This document shows positions 1 to 6,191 of a stretch of 10,526 nt of DNA, piece after piece. Position numbers and translations under genes: made by a program. The stretch's first letter is position 1. Each line of letters opens with the position of its first letter. Source of the DNA: an uncultured Bacilli bacterium. GTDB taxonomy: Bacteria; Bacillota_I; Bacilli_A; RF39; UBA660. The stretch lies in NCBI GenBank assembly GCA_947630205.1, contig CANRGW010000037.1:1-10526 (forward strand), written 5' to 3'. The notes under the pieces were generated by a model, which was given only the letters and a program-made list of their open reading frames with translations, did no database searches and was not told the DNA's origin.

Positions 1-932
1 TCATCATCTGTTATTATTAAATTAGGAAAATCAATGTTATATAAATCTTCTATATTTTCAATTTCCGGAATTTCTATAAAATGTTTAGTAATATTATCGA
101 CATCTCTTAATTTATCTACTTCAATAACACTTTCTCTTATTTTATCAATATAAATCTTTTTAACAGGATGATTATGTTTTAAAACGGCTATCCAATCTGG
201 AAGTTTTATTTTAACTTCTAAAATTGGAAATTCATATAAGGCTTCTCGTAAAATATCATACATATCATGTTCTTGCATTGTTTCAATAGAAATAGTTTTA
301 ACAGGTACATTATATTTTTCTTTGATTTCTTCTGCTATTTTAATTGTATCAGGCAACTTAGGATGAGTTGTATTTAAAACAACAATAAAAGGTTTATTTA
401 ATTCTTTTAATTCACTTATTACCCTATCTTCCGCACTTATATAATCATTTCTATCAAATTCCCCTATTGAACCATCCGTTGTAACTACAATACCAATTGT
501 TGAATGTTCTTTAATAACTTTCTCTGTTCCAATCTCGGCTGCTTCTGAAAAAGGTATCATATCATCATACCATGGTGTTTTAACCATTCTTGGTCCATTT
601 TCATCTTCTATTCCTTTAGCATTTTCAATAATATAACCAACACAATCAATCAAACGAATTTTACAAGAAAAATCATCTAACTTAATATCAACAGCATTAT
701 TAGGAACAAACTTAGGTTCAGTTGTCATAACCGTTTTCCCGGCTGCACTTTGAGGAACTTCATCTAAACATCTCTTTTTTTCATATTCATCTTCAATATT
801 AGGAACAATTAAAGTTTCAACAACCTTTTTAATAAAAGTACTTTTTCCAGTTCGAACACCTCCAACTACACCCAAATAAACATCACCACCCGAACGCATA
901 GCAATATTTCTTATTATTTCTTTTTTGTCCAT
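1..932 (-). CDS. spoIVA: Stage IV sporulation protein A (SpoIVA), N-terminal 310 residues, truncated by window edge
   Basis: SpoIVA is the ATPase that polymerises on the forespore outer membrane to form the basement layer of the spore coat. I translated 310 residues from the ATG at 932. They follow the family closely: GGDVYLGVVG, a Walker A GVRTGKST at residues 25-32 (Lys30), DEVPQSAAGKTVMTTEPKF, RLIDCVGY, ENGPRM, EAAEIGTEKVI, EHSTIGIVVTTDGSI, and EALYEFPILEV near residue 245. The Bacillus protein is about 490 aa, so roughly the last third (the polymerisation and anchoring end) lies left of the window. A GGGAAG Shine-Dalgarno stands 7-8 nt before the start. The gene is expected to be SigE-controlled, but I found no convincing SigE promoter in 933-1060. 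Its presence is strong evidence that the organism can, or recently could, form endospores. Identity is very secure. Confidence 0.96.
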   Translation of the reverse strand, partial: MDKKEIIRNIAMRSGGDVYLGVVGGVRTGKSTFIKKVVETLIVPNIEDEYEKKRCLDEVPQSAAGKTVMTTEPKFVPNNAVDIKLDDFSCKIRLIDCVGYIIENAKGIEDENGPRMVKTPWYDDMIPFSEAAEIGTEKVIKEHSTIGIVVTTDGSIGEFDRNDYISAEDRVISELKELNKPFIVVLNTTHPKLPDTIKIAEEIKEKYNVPVKTISIETMQEHDMYDILREALYEFPILEVKIKLPDWIAVLKHNHPVKKIYIDKIRESVIEVDKLRDVDNITKHFIEIPEIENIEDLYNIDFPNLIITDD

Positions 933-975
933 ATACACTTCCCTTTCTCATTCACTAAAGAATATGTTAATATTT

Positions 976-998
976 AAGATATAGACCAAAAATATCTT
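976..998. repeat. Short inverted repeat upstream of spoIVA
   Basis: AAGATAT and ATATCTT arms of 7 bp are separated by 9 nt, about 45-65 nt upstream of the spoIVA start. On the + strand the right arm runs into a T tract, but no + strand gene ends here. It could be an operator or only AT-rich chance pairing. No known regulator motif was recognised. Confidence 0.3.
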
Positions 999-1023
999 TT
1001 TTAAAGGAAAAACTTACCAAAAT

Positions 1024-1047
1024 AAAAAAATCTTTCACGATTTTTTT
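1024..1047 (-). terminator. Weak hairpin-plus-T terminator after the HipA-like gene
   Basis: A perfect 9-bp stem (AAAAAAATC / GATTTTTTT) encloses a 6-nt loop, about 14-37 nt after the stop codon of the gene ending at 1061. The stem is almost all A-T, so it is thermodynamically weak. Its position between two co-directional genes fits a terminator that separates spoIVA from the upstream unit. Confidence 0.4.
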
Positions 1048-1060
1048 TTGAAAATTAAAT

Positions 1061-1927
1061 TTATTTTACTACTCGCTCTCGCACAATCTTTTTTACTTTT
1101 TCTTCTCTATTTAAAATACTTTTCTCAAACATATCAGGTATTATTACTTTTATAGTATCTTTAACATATTCTAAAAAGTCTTTTATCTTAATATCTAAAA
1201 GTTTACTAAATAATAATTGAAAATAATCATCACTTCTTAAAAAATCTAAAGTTTTACCATCATTTATATTTAATATTCCTAATTTATTTTGATATTCTAA
1301 ATAACTAGCAGCATCATTAAAAGAATATTCATAATCATAAAGAGGGGCTAAAGAAATACTAGCATTATTTTCTTTAAACATAATATCGCTTCCCCGTTCT
1401 ACTTCTCCAGCAAAATAATCCCGAACAAATAGTGCTTTTAAATCTTGGATAAGTTCTTGACAATCCAAATCCCTATCTAAATAATCTCGAATATTTTCTA
1501 TATTATAAATATTTCCTAAATTAGGAATACCATAATCATCTTTCATACGATAAGTAAAATTAGGTTCACAAAAGTTTTTAGAACAAACACCTATCGAATA
1601 TTTTCCATCTAATAAAATTACTTTAGCACTTTCATAATGAGCACTTAAAAGTCCAAAATAATTAGAAATTAATTCACCTAAAAAAGCATTTATAAAACCT
1701 TCAAGATAATCATCAAATATTTTAACATTATACCAATCATTACCTAATTTATACCAATTAGCCAAATATACATAAACTTCTTCAAAAGGTACTCCTGTTT
1801 CAGTACTAATCCTTCTTGCTTCTATATTTCTATCAATTAAAAATTTATTACCAATAATTCTATCATCGAAGATTTCTCTTAATTTAGCACTTCTCTTTAA
1901 ATAATATTCTATTTTATACTTTCTCAT
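1061..1927 (-). CDS. Divergent HipA-like kinase-fold protein, function unknown
   Basis: A 288-aa soluble protein with no signal peptide or membrane segment. I chose the ATG at 1927 because GAGG lies 9 nt before it; the ATG at 1942 has no Shine-Dalgarno. Numbering from 1942, the core resembles the HipA C-terminal kinase fold. An N-lobe helix near 85-100 leads into a strand ending in GVCSKNF (118-124). Then RDYFAGEVERGSDIMF (174-189) sits where HipA proteins carry G-x-x-D-R-H-x-x-N, and LAPLYDYEYSF (198-208) matches the conserved P-x-Y-D-x-x-x-S segment with the Mg-binding Asp. The usual catalytic Asp-Arg-His reads Glu-Arg-Gly, and the metal-binding Asn aligns with an Asp. It may be a pseudokinase or an unusual phosphotransferase. 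The start overlaps the end of a 41-aa ORF, which suggests translational coupling. The HipA link rests on motif spacing read by eye, so it is moderate. Confidence 0.6.
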   Translation of the reverse strand: MRKYKIEYYLKRSAKLREIFDDRIIGNKFLIDRNIEARRISTETGVPFEEVYVYLANWYKLGNDWYNVKIFDDYLEGFINAFLGELISNYFGLLSAHYESAKVILLDGKYSIGVCSKNFCEPNFTYRMKDDYGIPNLGNIYNIENIRDYLDRDLDCQELIQDLKALFVRDYFAGEVERGSDIMFKENNASISLAPLYDYEYSFNDAASYLEYQNKLGILNINDGKTLDFLRSDDYFQLLFSKLLDIKIKDFLEYVKDTIKVIIPDMFEKSILNREEKVKKIVRERVVK

Positions 1928-2039
1928 AAAATTTAACCTCATTTAAAAGTAAAAAGTTTTCTTTGAAAAATACTATATTTTTTATTAACATCTTTTTAAT
2001 TTTAAAAATCTCTAATTTTAGTACATTTACAGAAGTCAT
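1914..2039 (-). CDS. 41-aa small ORF (leader or small basic protein) overlapping the HipA-like gene
   Basis: This small ORF begins with ATG ACT TCT at 2039 and ends at TAA 1914-1916. It has a textbook AGGTGAT Shine-Dalgarno 4 nt before the ATG, the same arrangement as at efp, and a near-perfect promoter just upstream. The product (MTSVNVLKLEIFKIKKMLIK..., ending FYEKV) is rich in Lys and large hydrophobic residues, looks helical, and has no cysteines. Its last 14 nt overlap the start of the HipA-like gene, and that gene's GAGG Shine-Dalgarno lies inside this ORF, so ribosomes finishing here could re-initiate there. It could be a small partner or antidote protein, or only a leader peptide. I recognise no family. 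Initiation signals are strong; function is unknown. Confidence 0.55.
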   Translation of the reverse strand: MTSVNVLKLEIFKIKKMLIKNIVFFKENFLLLNEVKFYEKV

Positions 2040-2056
2040 TTAAATCACCTTTAAAT

Positions 2057-2084
2057 ATTATATTTATTTTTTAAATTATGTCAA
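2057..2084 (-). promoter_or_regulatory. Consensus SigA promoter for the small ORF / HipA-like unit
   Basis: TTGACA (2084-2079) and TATAAT (2062-2057) are both perfect hexamers, with a 16-bp spacer. The -35 box begins at the base after the sirA-like stop codon. The predicted transcript starts about 10 nt before the small ORF's Shine-Dalgarno or overlaps it. This would be strong, vegetative expression independent of the upstream sporulation gene. Confidence 0.75.
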
Positions 2085-2513
2085 TTATTCAACAATTAAC
2101 TCAATATCACTTAAAAAGAAATAATCTTCTTTTTGAAAATCACAGACAAACATATTTCCATGATAGGTATTAAGAAAATTAAAAAAACTGGAATAGGAAT
2201 TATTACAATCTAAAACTAAATGACTTTTTTTGATTTTTAAAATACTTACTTCATCTTTATAAAGATTGTTAATTATATGTTCATCATCAATTTTGGTATA
2301 TACTAAGTTATTATGCATTTTTAAATATAAATTATTATTAAGAAATAAAGTATCTATAGGAATACAGATCTGTTTAAATAAATTATAACCATATGTTAAA
2401 TCATTAGGCGACATTTTATATATTCCATCCAATATTTTATATAAATTACTTGGATTTTCTTTATATAAAGTCATTAACTCTTCTCTTATACTAAAAATAT
2501 AAAATCTTCTCAT
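2085..2513 (-). CDS. sirA: SirA-like sporulation inhibitor of DNA replication
   Basis: In Bacillus SirA binds domain I of DnaA and blocks new rounds of replication once Spo0A is active. This product is 142 aa from the ATG at 2513 (Bacillus SirA is about 148 aa). I chose 2513 because GGTGAT lies 4 nt upstream and the in-frame ATG at 2525 lacks a Shine-Dalgarno. The N-terminus MRRFYIFSIREELMTLY parallels the SirA pattern M-x-R-x-Y-x-x-Y-x-I-x-E-E-F-x-x-x-Y, including the Tyr at position 17. A central ICIPIDTLFLNNNLYLKM segment resembles the SirA IxxPIPxLxxxxxL stretch, and the C-terminus carries FVCDFQKEDYFFL, like the family's LAVDFNSERYGWL. The promoter has a perfect Spo0A box, as expected for sirA. 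The identification is from remembered family sequence, not a search, but motif and regulation agree. Confidence 0.68.
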   Translation of the reverse strand: MRRFYIFSIREELMTLYKENPSNLYKILDGIYKMSPNDLTYGYNLFKQICIPIDTLFLNNNLYLKMHNNLVYTKIDDEHIINNLYKDEVSILKIKKSHLVLDCNNSYSSFFNFLNTYHGNMFVCDFQKEDYFFLSDIELIVE

Positions 2514-2529
2514 TAAAATCACCATCTTA

Positions 2530-2563
2530 ATTCTAACTTATTAAGATATCTAAATTTGTCGAA
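2530..2563 (-). promoter_or_regulatory. Spo0A-type promoter of the sirA-like gene with a 0A box over the -35
   Basis: TTCGACA (2563-2557), the reverse complement of the canonical TGTCGAA Spo0A box, overlaps a -35-like TCGACA. A TAGAAT -10 box (2535-2530) follows after 21 bp. Extended 21-22 bp spacing with a 0A box on the -35 is the known architecture of Spo0A-activated SigA promoters such as spoIIE and spoIIG. The predicted start lies about 10 nt before the ATG at 2513, close to the GGTGAT Shine-Dalgarno, and excludes the ATG at 2525. Confidence 0.62.
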
Positions 2564-2641
2564 TAAAAGACTTTAATTTTTCTTTAATATTAAATTATTT
2601 ACTTAAAATTATTAAAAAATTCCTATTCTAATTATTTTTAT

Positions 2642-2675
2642 AAAAAAAGAAACTATGCACGAGAGACATATTTTC
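2642..2675 (-). terminator. Terminator overlapping the end of efp
   Basis: Reading the minus strand, GAAAATATG pairs with CATAGTTTC (9 bp, one A-G mismatch) around a 9-nt loop, and seven T follow. The right arm contains the efp stop codon TAG. It should end the rpmG-efp transcript before the sirA-like promoter. Confidence 0.6.
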
Positions 2676-3210
2676 CATCTTTACTTGAAATTAAAACCAT
2701 TTCATCTTGTTCTATAAACATTGGAACTTTTACTACTAAACCACTTTCAAGAGTTGCATCTTTCATAGCCGTTGATGTTGTATTTCCTTTTACAGCAGGT
2801 TCAGTATGTACTACTTTCATAGCAATTTTATCAGGTAAATTCATTCCTAACATTTCTCCTTCAAAGAAAATAATATCAACATCAAGATTTTCTTTTAAAA
2901 GTTTAGCATCATCACCAATAACACTTTTAGAAAGTTCAATTTGGTCATAATCATTCATATTCATAAAATAATAAGTATCATTCATAGAATATAAAAATTG
3001 CATTGGTTTTTTCTCTATTCTTGCTGCTTCAACTTTAACCCCAGCATTAAATGTATATTCAGCAATAGAACCAGTTCTTAAATTCTTAAGTTTAGCTTTA
3101 ACAATAGCCGCACCTTTTCCTGGTTTTACATGTTGGAAATCTAAAACAGTATAAATATTTCCTTCATACTGAATGGTCATTCCTACTTTAAAATCATTTA
3201 CATTTATCAT
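2653..3210 (-). CDS. efp: Translation elongation factor P
   Basis: EF-P enters the ribosomal E site and relieves stalling at polyproline stretches by placing a modified residue near the peptidyl-transferase centre. The protein is 185 aa, the normal length, with the three OB/KOW-type beta domains of the family. The tip loop reads HVKPGKGAA, and Lys32 in PGK aligns with the residue that carries 5-aminopentanol in Bacillus subtilis and beta-lysine in E. coli. Other family blocks are TGSIAEYTFNAGVKVEAA (47-64), FMNMNDYDQIEL (82-93) and the C-terminal KVHTEPAVKGNTTS-type stretch near 132-146. The start at 3210 has AGGTGAT 3-4 nt upstream. It lies 17 nt after rpmG, so the two form a translation operon driven by the rpmG promoter. 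The stop codon sits inside the operon's terminator. Confidence 0.97.
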   Translation of the reverse strand: MINVNDFKVGMTIQYEGNIYTVLDFQHVKPGKGAAIVKAKLKNLRTGSIAEYTFNAGVKVEAARIEKKPMQFLYSMNDTYYFMNMNDYDQIELSKSVIGDDAKLLKENLDVDIIFFEGEMLGMNLPDKIAMKVVHTEPAVKGNTTSTAMKDATLESGLVVKVPMFIEQDEMVLISSKDGKYVSRA

Positions 3211-3227
3211 TTTATCACCTATTTATT

Positions 3228-3392
3228 TTATTTTTTTTCTTTATGTACCGTATGTTTTTGACATCTCTTACAATATTTACTTAATTCTAAACGGTCTGTT
3301 GTATTTTTAATATTTTTTACAGTACGGTAATTTTCTTCATTACATTCAGTACATACTAGAGTTTTTCTTTGTCTATTTCCAAGTTTCGCCAT
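3228..3392 (-). CDS. rpmG: 50S ribosomal protein L33, zinc-binding (C+) form
   Basis: A 54-aa protein beginning MAKLGNRQRKTLVCTEC. It has two CxxC knuckles, Cys14/Cys17 and Cys41/Cys44 (CKRC), the zinc-ribbon of C+ L33 proteins. The NYRTVKN and KNTTDRLELSKYC stretches are typical of L33. Many Bacillota keep a second zinc-free copy for zinc limitation; none is in this window. The start at 3392 has a very strong GGAGGAGGAG Shine-Dalgarno. It is the first gene of an operon with efp (17-nt gap) and is divergent from tmcAL. Confidence 0.96.
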   Translation of the reverse strand: MAKLGNRQRKTLVCTECNEENYRTVKNIKNTTDRLELSKYCKRCQKHTVHKEKK

Positions 3393-3422
3393 AAATTCTC
3401 CTCCTCCCAGTCATTCCATTGT

Positions 3423-3451
3423 ATTATAGCAAATAAAATTTGGTTTTACAA
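3423..3451 (-). promoter_or_regulatory. Strong extended -10 promoter of rpmG-efp
   Basis: TTGTAA (3451-3446), a 17-bp spacer and TATAAT (3428-3423), with TGC directly before the -10 giving an extended -10 element. About 31 nt separate the -10 from the rpmG ATG. This suits a highly expressed ribosomal gene. Confidence 0.8.
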
Positions 3452-3556
3452 GCCTTTTTTGCATTCTTTAAAAACTTTCTATATAATCTAAATTCTTTAA
3501 AATTAAGAAAAATCTTTACAATTATCTGTAAATTTTTTGAATATCATATCTAAAAT

Positions 3557-3585
3557 TTGAATAAATAAGAAAACTCATGTATAAT
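3557..3585 (+). promoter_or_regulatory. SigA promoter of tmcAL
   Basis: TTGAAT (3557-3562), a 17-bp spacer and TATAAT (3580-3585). The AGGTGG Shine-Dalgarno begins 6 nt after the -10, so the predicted 5' leader is only about 10 nt. The 3452-3556 stretch between this and the divergent rpmG promoter holds no gene or clear motif. Confidence 0.72.
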
Positions 3586-3601
3586 TAAACTAGGTGGTAG
3601 C

Positions 3602-4747
3602 ATGGATAAAATTGGTATTATATGTGAATACAATCCTTTTCATAACGGTCATATTTATCATTTAAAAAGAATTAAAGAAATGTTTCCTAATTCTTTTATT
3701 ACAGTTGTTTTAAGTTCAAGTTTTACTCAACGTGGAGAAATTTCTTTTTTAACTAAATGGGATAAAACTAAACTTGCTTTAAAATATGGAGTTGATTTAG
3801 TAGTTGAACTTCCTTTTGTCTTTGCAACACAATCAGCCGATGTCTTTGCAAGTCATGCTGTTTATTTACTTGAACAATTAGATATGGATTATCTTGTCTT
3901 TGGAAGTGAAACTGATGATATTGATATTTTTAAAAATATTGCTAGAACAATGCTTTATAATACAGAATATGATGAATTAGTTAAAAAATTTCTTAATCTT
4001 GGAAATAATTATCCTGCAAGTGTTGCTAAAGCCTTATATGATTTAACCGGAACGACAATTAGTTATTCTAATGATTTACTAGCAATTAGTTATATAAAGG
4101 CTATCATGTTAAATGATTTTAAAATTAAACCGATAACTATTAAAAGAACGAATGAATATTTAAGTCAAGAATTAGGAAGTTACATATCAAGTGCAACTAG
4201 TATTAGAAAAGCCTATTTAGATGGTGTTGATATTAAAAACCATGTACCTCTTGAAACTTTAAAACTTTTACATATTAAAGCCAATTATTTAGATAACTAT
4301 TTCTATCTTTTAAAATATAAACTTATAAATGAAATAAATAATTTAGAAGATTACTTAGATGTTAAAGAAGGTATTGATAAACGTATTAAAAAATTTATTT
4401 ATAAATCTAAAACTTATCAAGAGTTATTAGAAAACATTAAAACGAAAAGATATACTTATACAAGATTAAATAGAATGTGTTTACATATCCTTTTAAATTT
4501 AAAAAAAGAAAATAAAGATTTAGATATTGATTACATTAGAATTTTAGGATTTAATAAAAAAGGTCGAGAATATTTAAAAAAGATAAAAAATTATCCAGAT
4601 ATTCCTATTATTACGAACTATAAAGATATTGACTCCCCAGTTTTAAAATTTGAACTTAAAGCAACAATGCTCTATTTCCTTATTATAAAAGAAGAAGATA
4701 AAATAAAAGAAGAGTTAAAGTCTATTCCTATTAATATAGATGATTAA
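3602..4747 (+). CDS. tmcAL: tRNA(Met) cytidine acetate ligase (TmcAL)
   Basis: TmcAL (YlbM) uses ATP and acetate to make N4-acetylcytidine at the wobble base of elongator tRNA-Met, which keeps AUA from being misread. The 381-aa length is close to family members. The nucleotidyltransferase signature is clear: GIICEYNPFHNGH at residues 5-17, with the H-x-G-H motif (His14, His17). Further family blocks are VVLSSSFTQRGE (35-46), DLVVELPFVFATQSAD (65-80), SNDLLAISYIKAI (156-168) and ISSATSIRK (195-203), a C-terminal part of the nucleotide site. The start at 3602 is supported by AGGTGG 4 nt upstream. It is the only clear + strand gene here. It converges on the recombinase gene, sharing four bases at the stops, and its own 3' end encodes the terminator. 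Confidence 0.94.
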   Translation: MDKIGIICEYNPFHNGHIYHLKRIKEMFPNSFITVVLSSSFTQRGEISFLTKWDKTKLALKYGVDLVVELPFVFATQSADVFASHAVYLLEQLDMDYLVFGSETDDIDIFKNIARTMLYNTEYDELVKKFLNLGNNYPASVAKALYDLTGTTISYSNDLLAISYIKAIMLNDFKIKPITIKRTNEYLSQELGSYISSATSIRKAYLDGVDIKNHVPLETLKLLHIKANYLDNYFYLLKYKLINEINNLEDYLDVKEGIDKRIKKFIYKSKTYQELLENIKTKRYTYTRLNRMCLHILLNLKKENKDLDIDYIRILGFNKKGREYLKKIKNYPDIPIITNYKDIDSPVLKFELKATMLYFLIIKEEDKIKEELKSIPINIDD

Positions 4748-4757
4748 CTCTTTTTTT
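4705..4757. terminator. Bidirectional terminator inside the tmcAL 3' end
   Basis: AAGAGTTAA (4710-4718) pairs perfectly with TTAACTCTT (4744-4752), and an inner stem TCTAT (4721-4725) / ATAGA (4736-4740) stacks on it. Flanking A and T tracts extend the stem and supply the U run in both directions. The right arm covers both stop codons, so the terminator serves tmcAL and the converging recombinase gene without any intergenic DNA. Confidence 0.72.
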
Positions 4758-5640
4758 CACCTCGTGGATGACAATTATTATAAACTTTTTTAACTTCATC
4801 TAAAGTTACATGTGTATAAATACCGGTTGTTGAAACAGAAGAATGACCAAGCAATTCTTGAACAGTTAATAAATCACAACCATTATTTAATAAGTGAGTT
4901 GCAAAAGAATGTCTTAACATATGAGGAGTTACATGTTTATTAAAACTTATCTTTTTAATAATTTGATTAATTATATAACTAATACCTGCTGTTGTTAACT
5001 TATCTCCTTGATGATTTAAAAATAAATAACTACTTCTTTTTTTATTTAATTCCATGTATACATTTTGATACTTTTTTAATAAATCCCGAACAATATCATT
5101 ATAATAAACTATTCTTTCTTTCCGACCTTTACCAAATACTAGGATACTTTGATTATTAAAATCAATATCTTCCTCTTTAATTTCTACTAATTCCGAAACC
5201 CGAACCCCTGTTGCATATAAAAGTTCTAGAATAAGTCTATCTCTTAAATCATAAGGTGTTTTTATTTCTAAATTATGAAATATTTCTAATAAATCGTCGT
5301 AACTTAAATATCTTGGTAACTTTTTTTCTTTTTTAGGTAATGATACAAAAAGAAAAGGATTATTTACAATTTTATTTTCTAAAACTAAATACTTATAAAA
5401 ACCTTTAATAGAACTTATATGTCTACTTACACTTTTTCCTTTCAAACCTTTTTCTTCAAAATGTTTAAACAAATTCATTAAAATATCATAAGTAACCTCA
5501 CGATAATCAAGATTTTCTTGTTCTAAAAGGAGAAAATAATCTTCTAAATCTAAACCGTAATTTAATATTGTTTTAGCACTGTAATTTTTATTATATTTTA
5601 AATAATCTAAATATTCTTTTATTATTTTATTTGTTTCCAT
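4744..5640 (-). CDS. XerC/XerD-family site-specific tyrosine recombinase
   Basis: A 298-aa integrase of Xer size, with a SAM-like core-binding domain (about 1-90) and a catalytic domain. Numbering from the ATG at 5640, the six catalytic positions are all present: Arg147 (ATGVRVSEL), Lys171 (FGKGRKER), His240 and Arg243 (PHMLRHSFATHLL), His266 (LGHSSVSTTGIYTH) and the nucleophile Tyr275. It probably resolves chromosome dimers at dif with or without a partner. I cannot tell XerC from XerD, and no phage or transposon genes are nearby, so a mobile integrase is less likely. An in-frame TTG at 5658 gives a longer reading, but METNKIIKEYL matches Xer starts. The ATG has no Shine-Dalgarno and sits 6 nt after a -10 box, so the mRNA may be leaderless. 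Confidence 0.92.
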   Translation of the reverse strand: METNKIIKEYLDYLKYNKNYSAKTILNYGLDLEDYFLLLEQENLDYREVTYDILMNLFKHFEEKGLKGKSVSRHISSIKGFYKYLVLENKIVNNPFLFVSLPKKEKKLPRYLSYDDLLEIFHNLEIKTPYDLRDRLILELLYATGVRVSELVEIKEEDIDFNNQSILVFGKGRKERIVYYNDIVRDLLKKYQNVYMELNKKRSSYLFLNHQGDKLTTAGISYIINQIIKKISFNKHVTPHMLRHSFATHLLNNGCDLLTVQELLGHSSVSTTGIYTHVTLDEVKKVYNNCHPRGEKKS

Positions 5641-5646
5641 ATATTT

Positions 5647-5655
5647 ATTATAGCA
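5647..5655 (-). promoter_or_regulatory. Extended -10 promoter of the Xer recombinase, likely leaderless
   Basis: TGCTATAAT on the minus strand (5655-5647) is a perfect extended -10 element. No good -35 is present at 17 bp. Only six bases (AAATAT) separate it from the ATG at 5640, so transcription should begin at or next to the start codon. It directly follows the T tract of the nrdG terminator. Confidence 0.6.
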
Positions 5656-5656
5656 C

Positions 5657-5690
5657 AAAAAAGAGGAATTTTTTATTTATTCCCCTCTTT
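5657..5690 (-). terminator. Terminator of the nrdD-nrdG operon
   Basis: On the minus strand GGGGAAT pairs with ATTCCTC (7 bp, one G-T wobble), flanked by A-rich sequence on the left and six T on the right. The left arm lies in the last codons of nrdG, and the T run leads into the promoter of the recombinase gene. Confidence 0.65.
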
Positions 5691-6191
5691 AATTATATAT
5701 TCACGAACTAAAACAGCCTTTTTCTTTTTTAAAGATGCTTTTACATTTATAATACGTTGATTAGTTGAACCTCGAAACTTGGCTGAATAACTTTTTAAAG
5801 CATTTTCAAATCTTCCATCAACTAAAACATCAATATATTTTAAAAATTCTAAACGGTCTTTGTCTTTCAATAAATCTTCAAACAAAAAACCTGTATAACA
5901 CCAAATATTTAAACCTCGTTCTTTGCATTTTTTAGCAATTTCGGTACAAGGAATTGGCTGCATCATTGGGTCTCCTCCCGAAAAAGTAATGCCATCTTGG
6001 ATTTCTCCTTTAAAAATTTCTTCTATTACTTCTTCAACAGGAACTAATTTTCCTCCATCAAAAGAATGTGTTTCTGGATTGTGACAAAAAGGACAATGAT
6101 GGGGACATCCTTGCGTCCAGATAACGGTTCTAATTCCTGGACCATCTACAACACTATCTCTTTCTATATCTGAGGCAAGACGAATTTCCAT
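5673..6191 (-). CDS. nrdG: Anaerobic ribonucleotide reductase activating protein (radical SAM)
   Basis: NrdG uses a [4Fe-4S] cluster and S-adenosylmethionine to create the glycyl radical on NrdD. The 172-aa product has the CxxxCxxC cluster motif as Cys29, Cys33 and Cys36 (GCPHHCPFCHNPETH). The preceding SVVDGPGIRTVIWTQG is the usual NrdG N-terminal block, and the SAM-binding FSGGDPM motif is at 70-76. A GLNIWCYTGF segment and the C-terminal DGRF region complete the family pattern. Its ATG shares one base with the nrdD stop (TAATG) and there is no separate Shine-Dalgarno, so translation is coupled to nrdD. This keeps activase and reductase in one operon, the common arrangement. Confidence 0.97.
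   Translation of the reverse strand: MEIRLASDIERDSVVDGPGIRTVIWTQGCPHHCPFCHNPETHSFDGGKLVPVEEVIEEIFKGEIQDGITFSGGDPMMQPIPCTEIAKKCKERGLNIWCYTGFLFEDLLKDKDRLEFLKYIDVLVDGRFENALKSYSAKFRGSTNQRIINVKASLKKKKAVLVREYIIKEGNK

Noticed and set aside
933..1023. SigE promoter for spoIVA
   Set aside because: CATATTCT near 940-965 is a partial -10 match, but no ATATT-type -35 stands at 13-15 bp. The gene is expected to use SigE, but the site cannot be supported.
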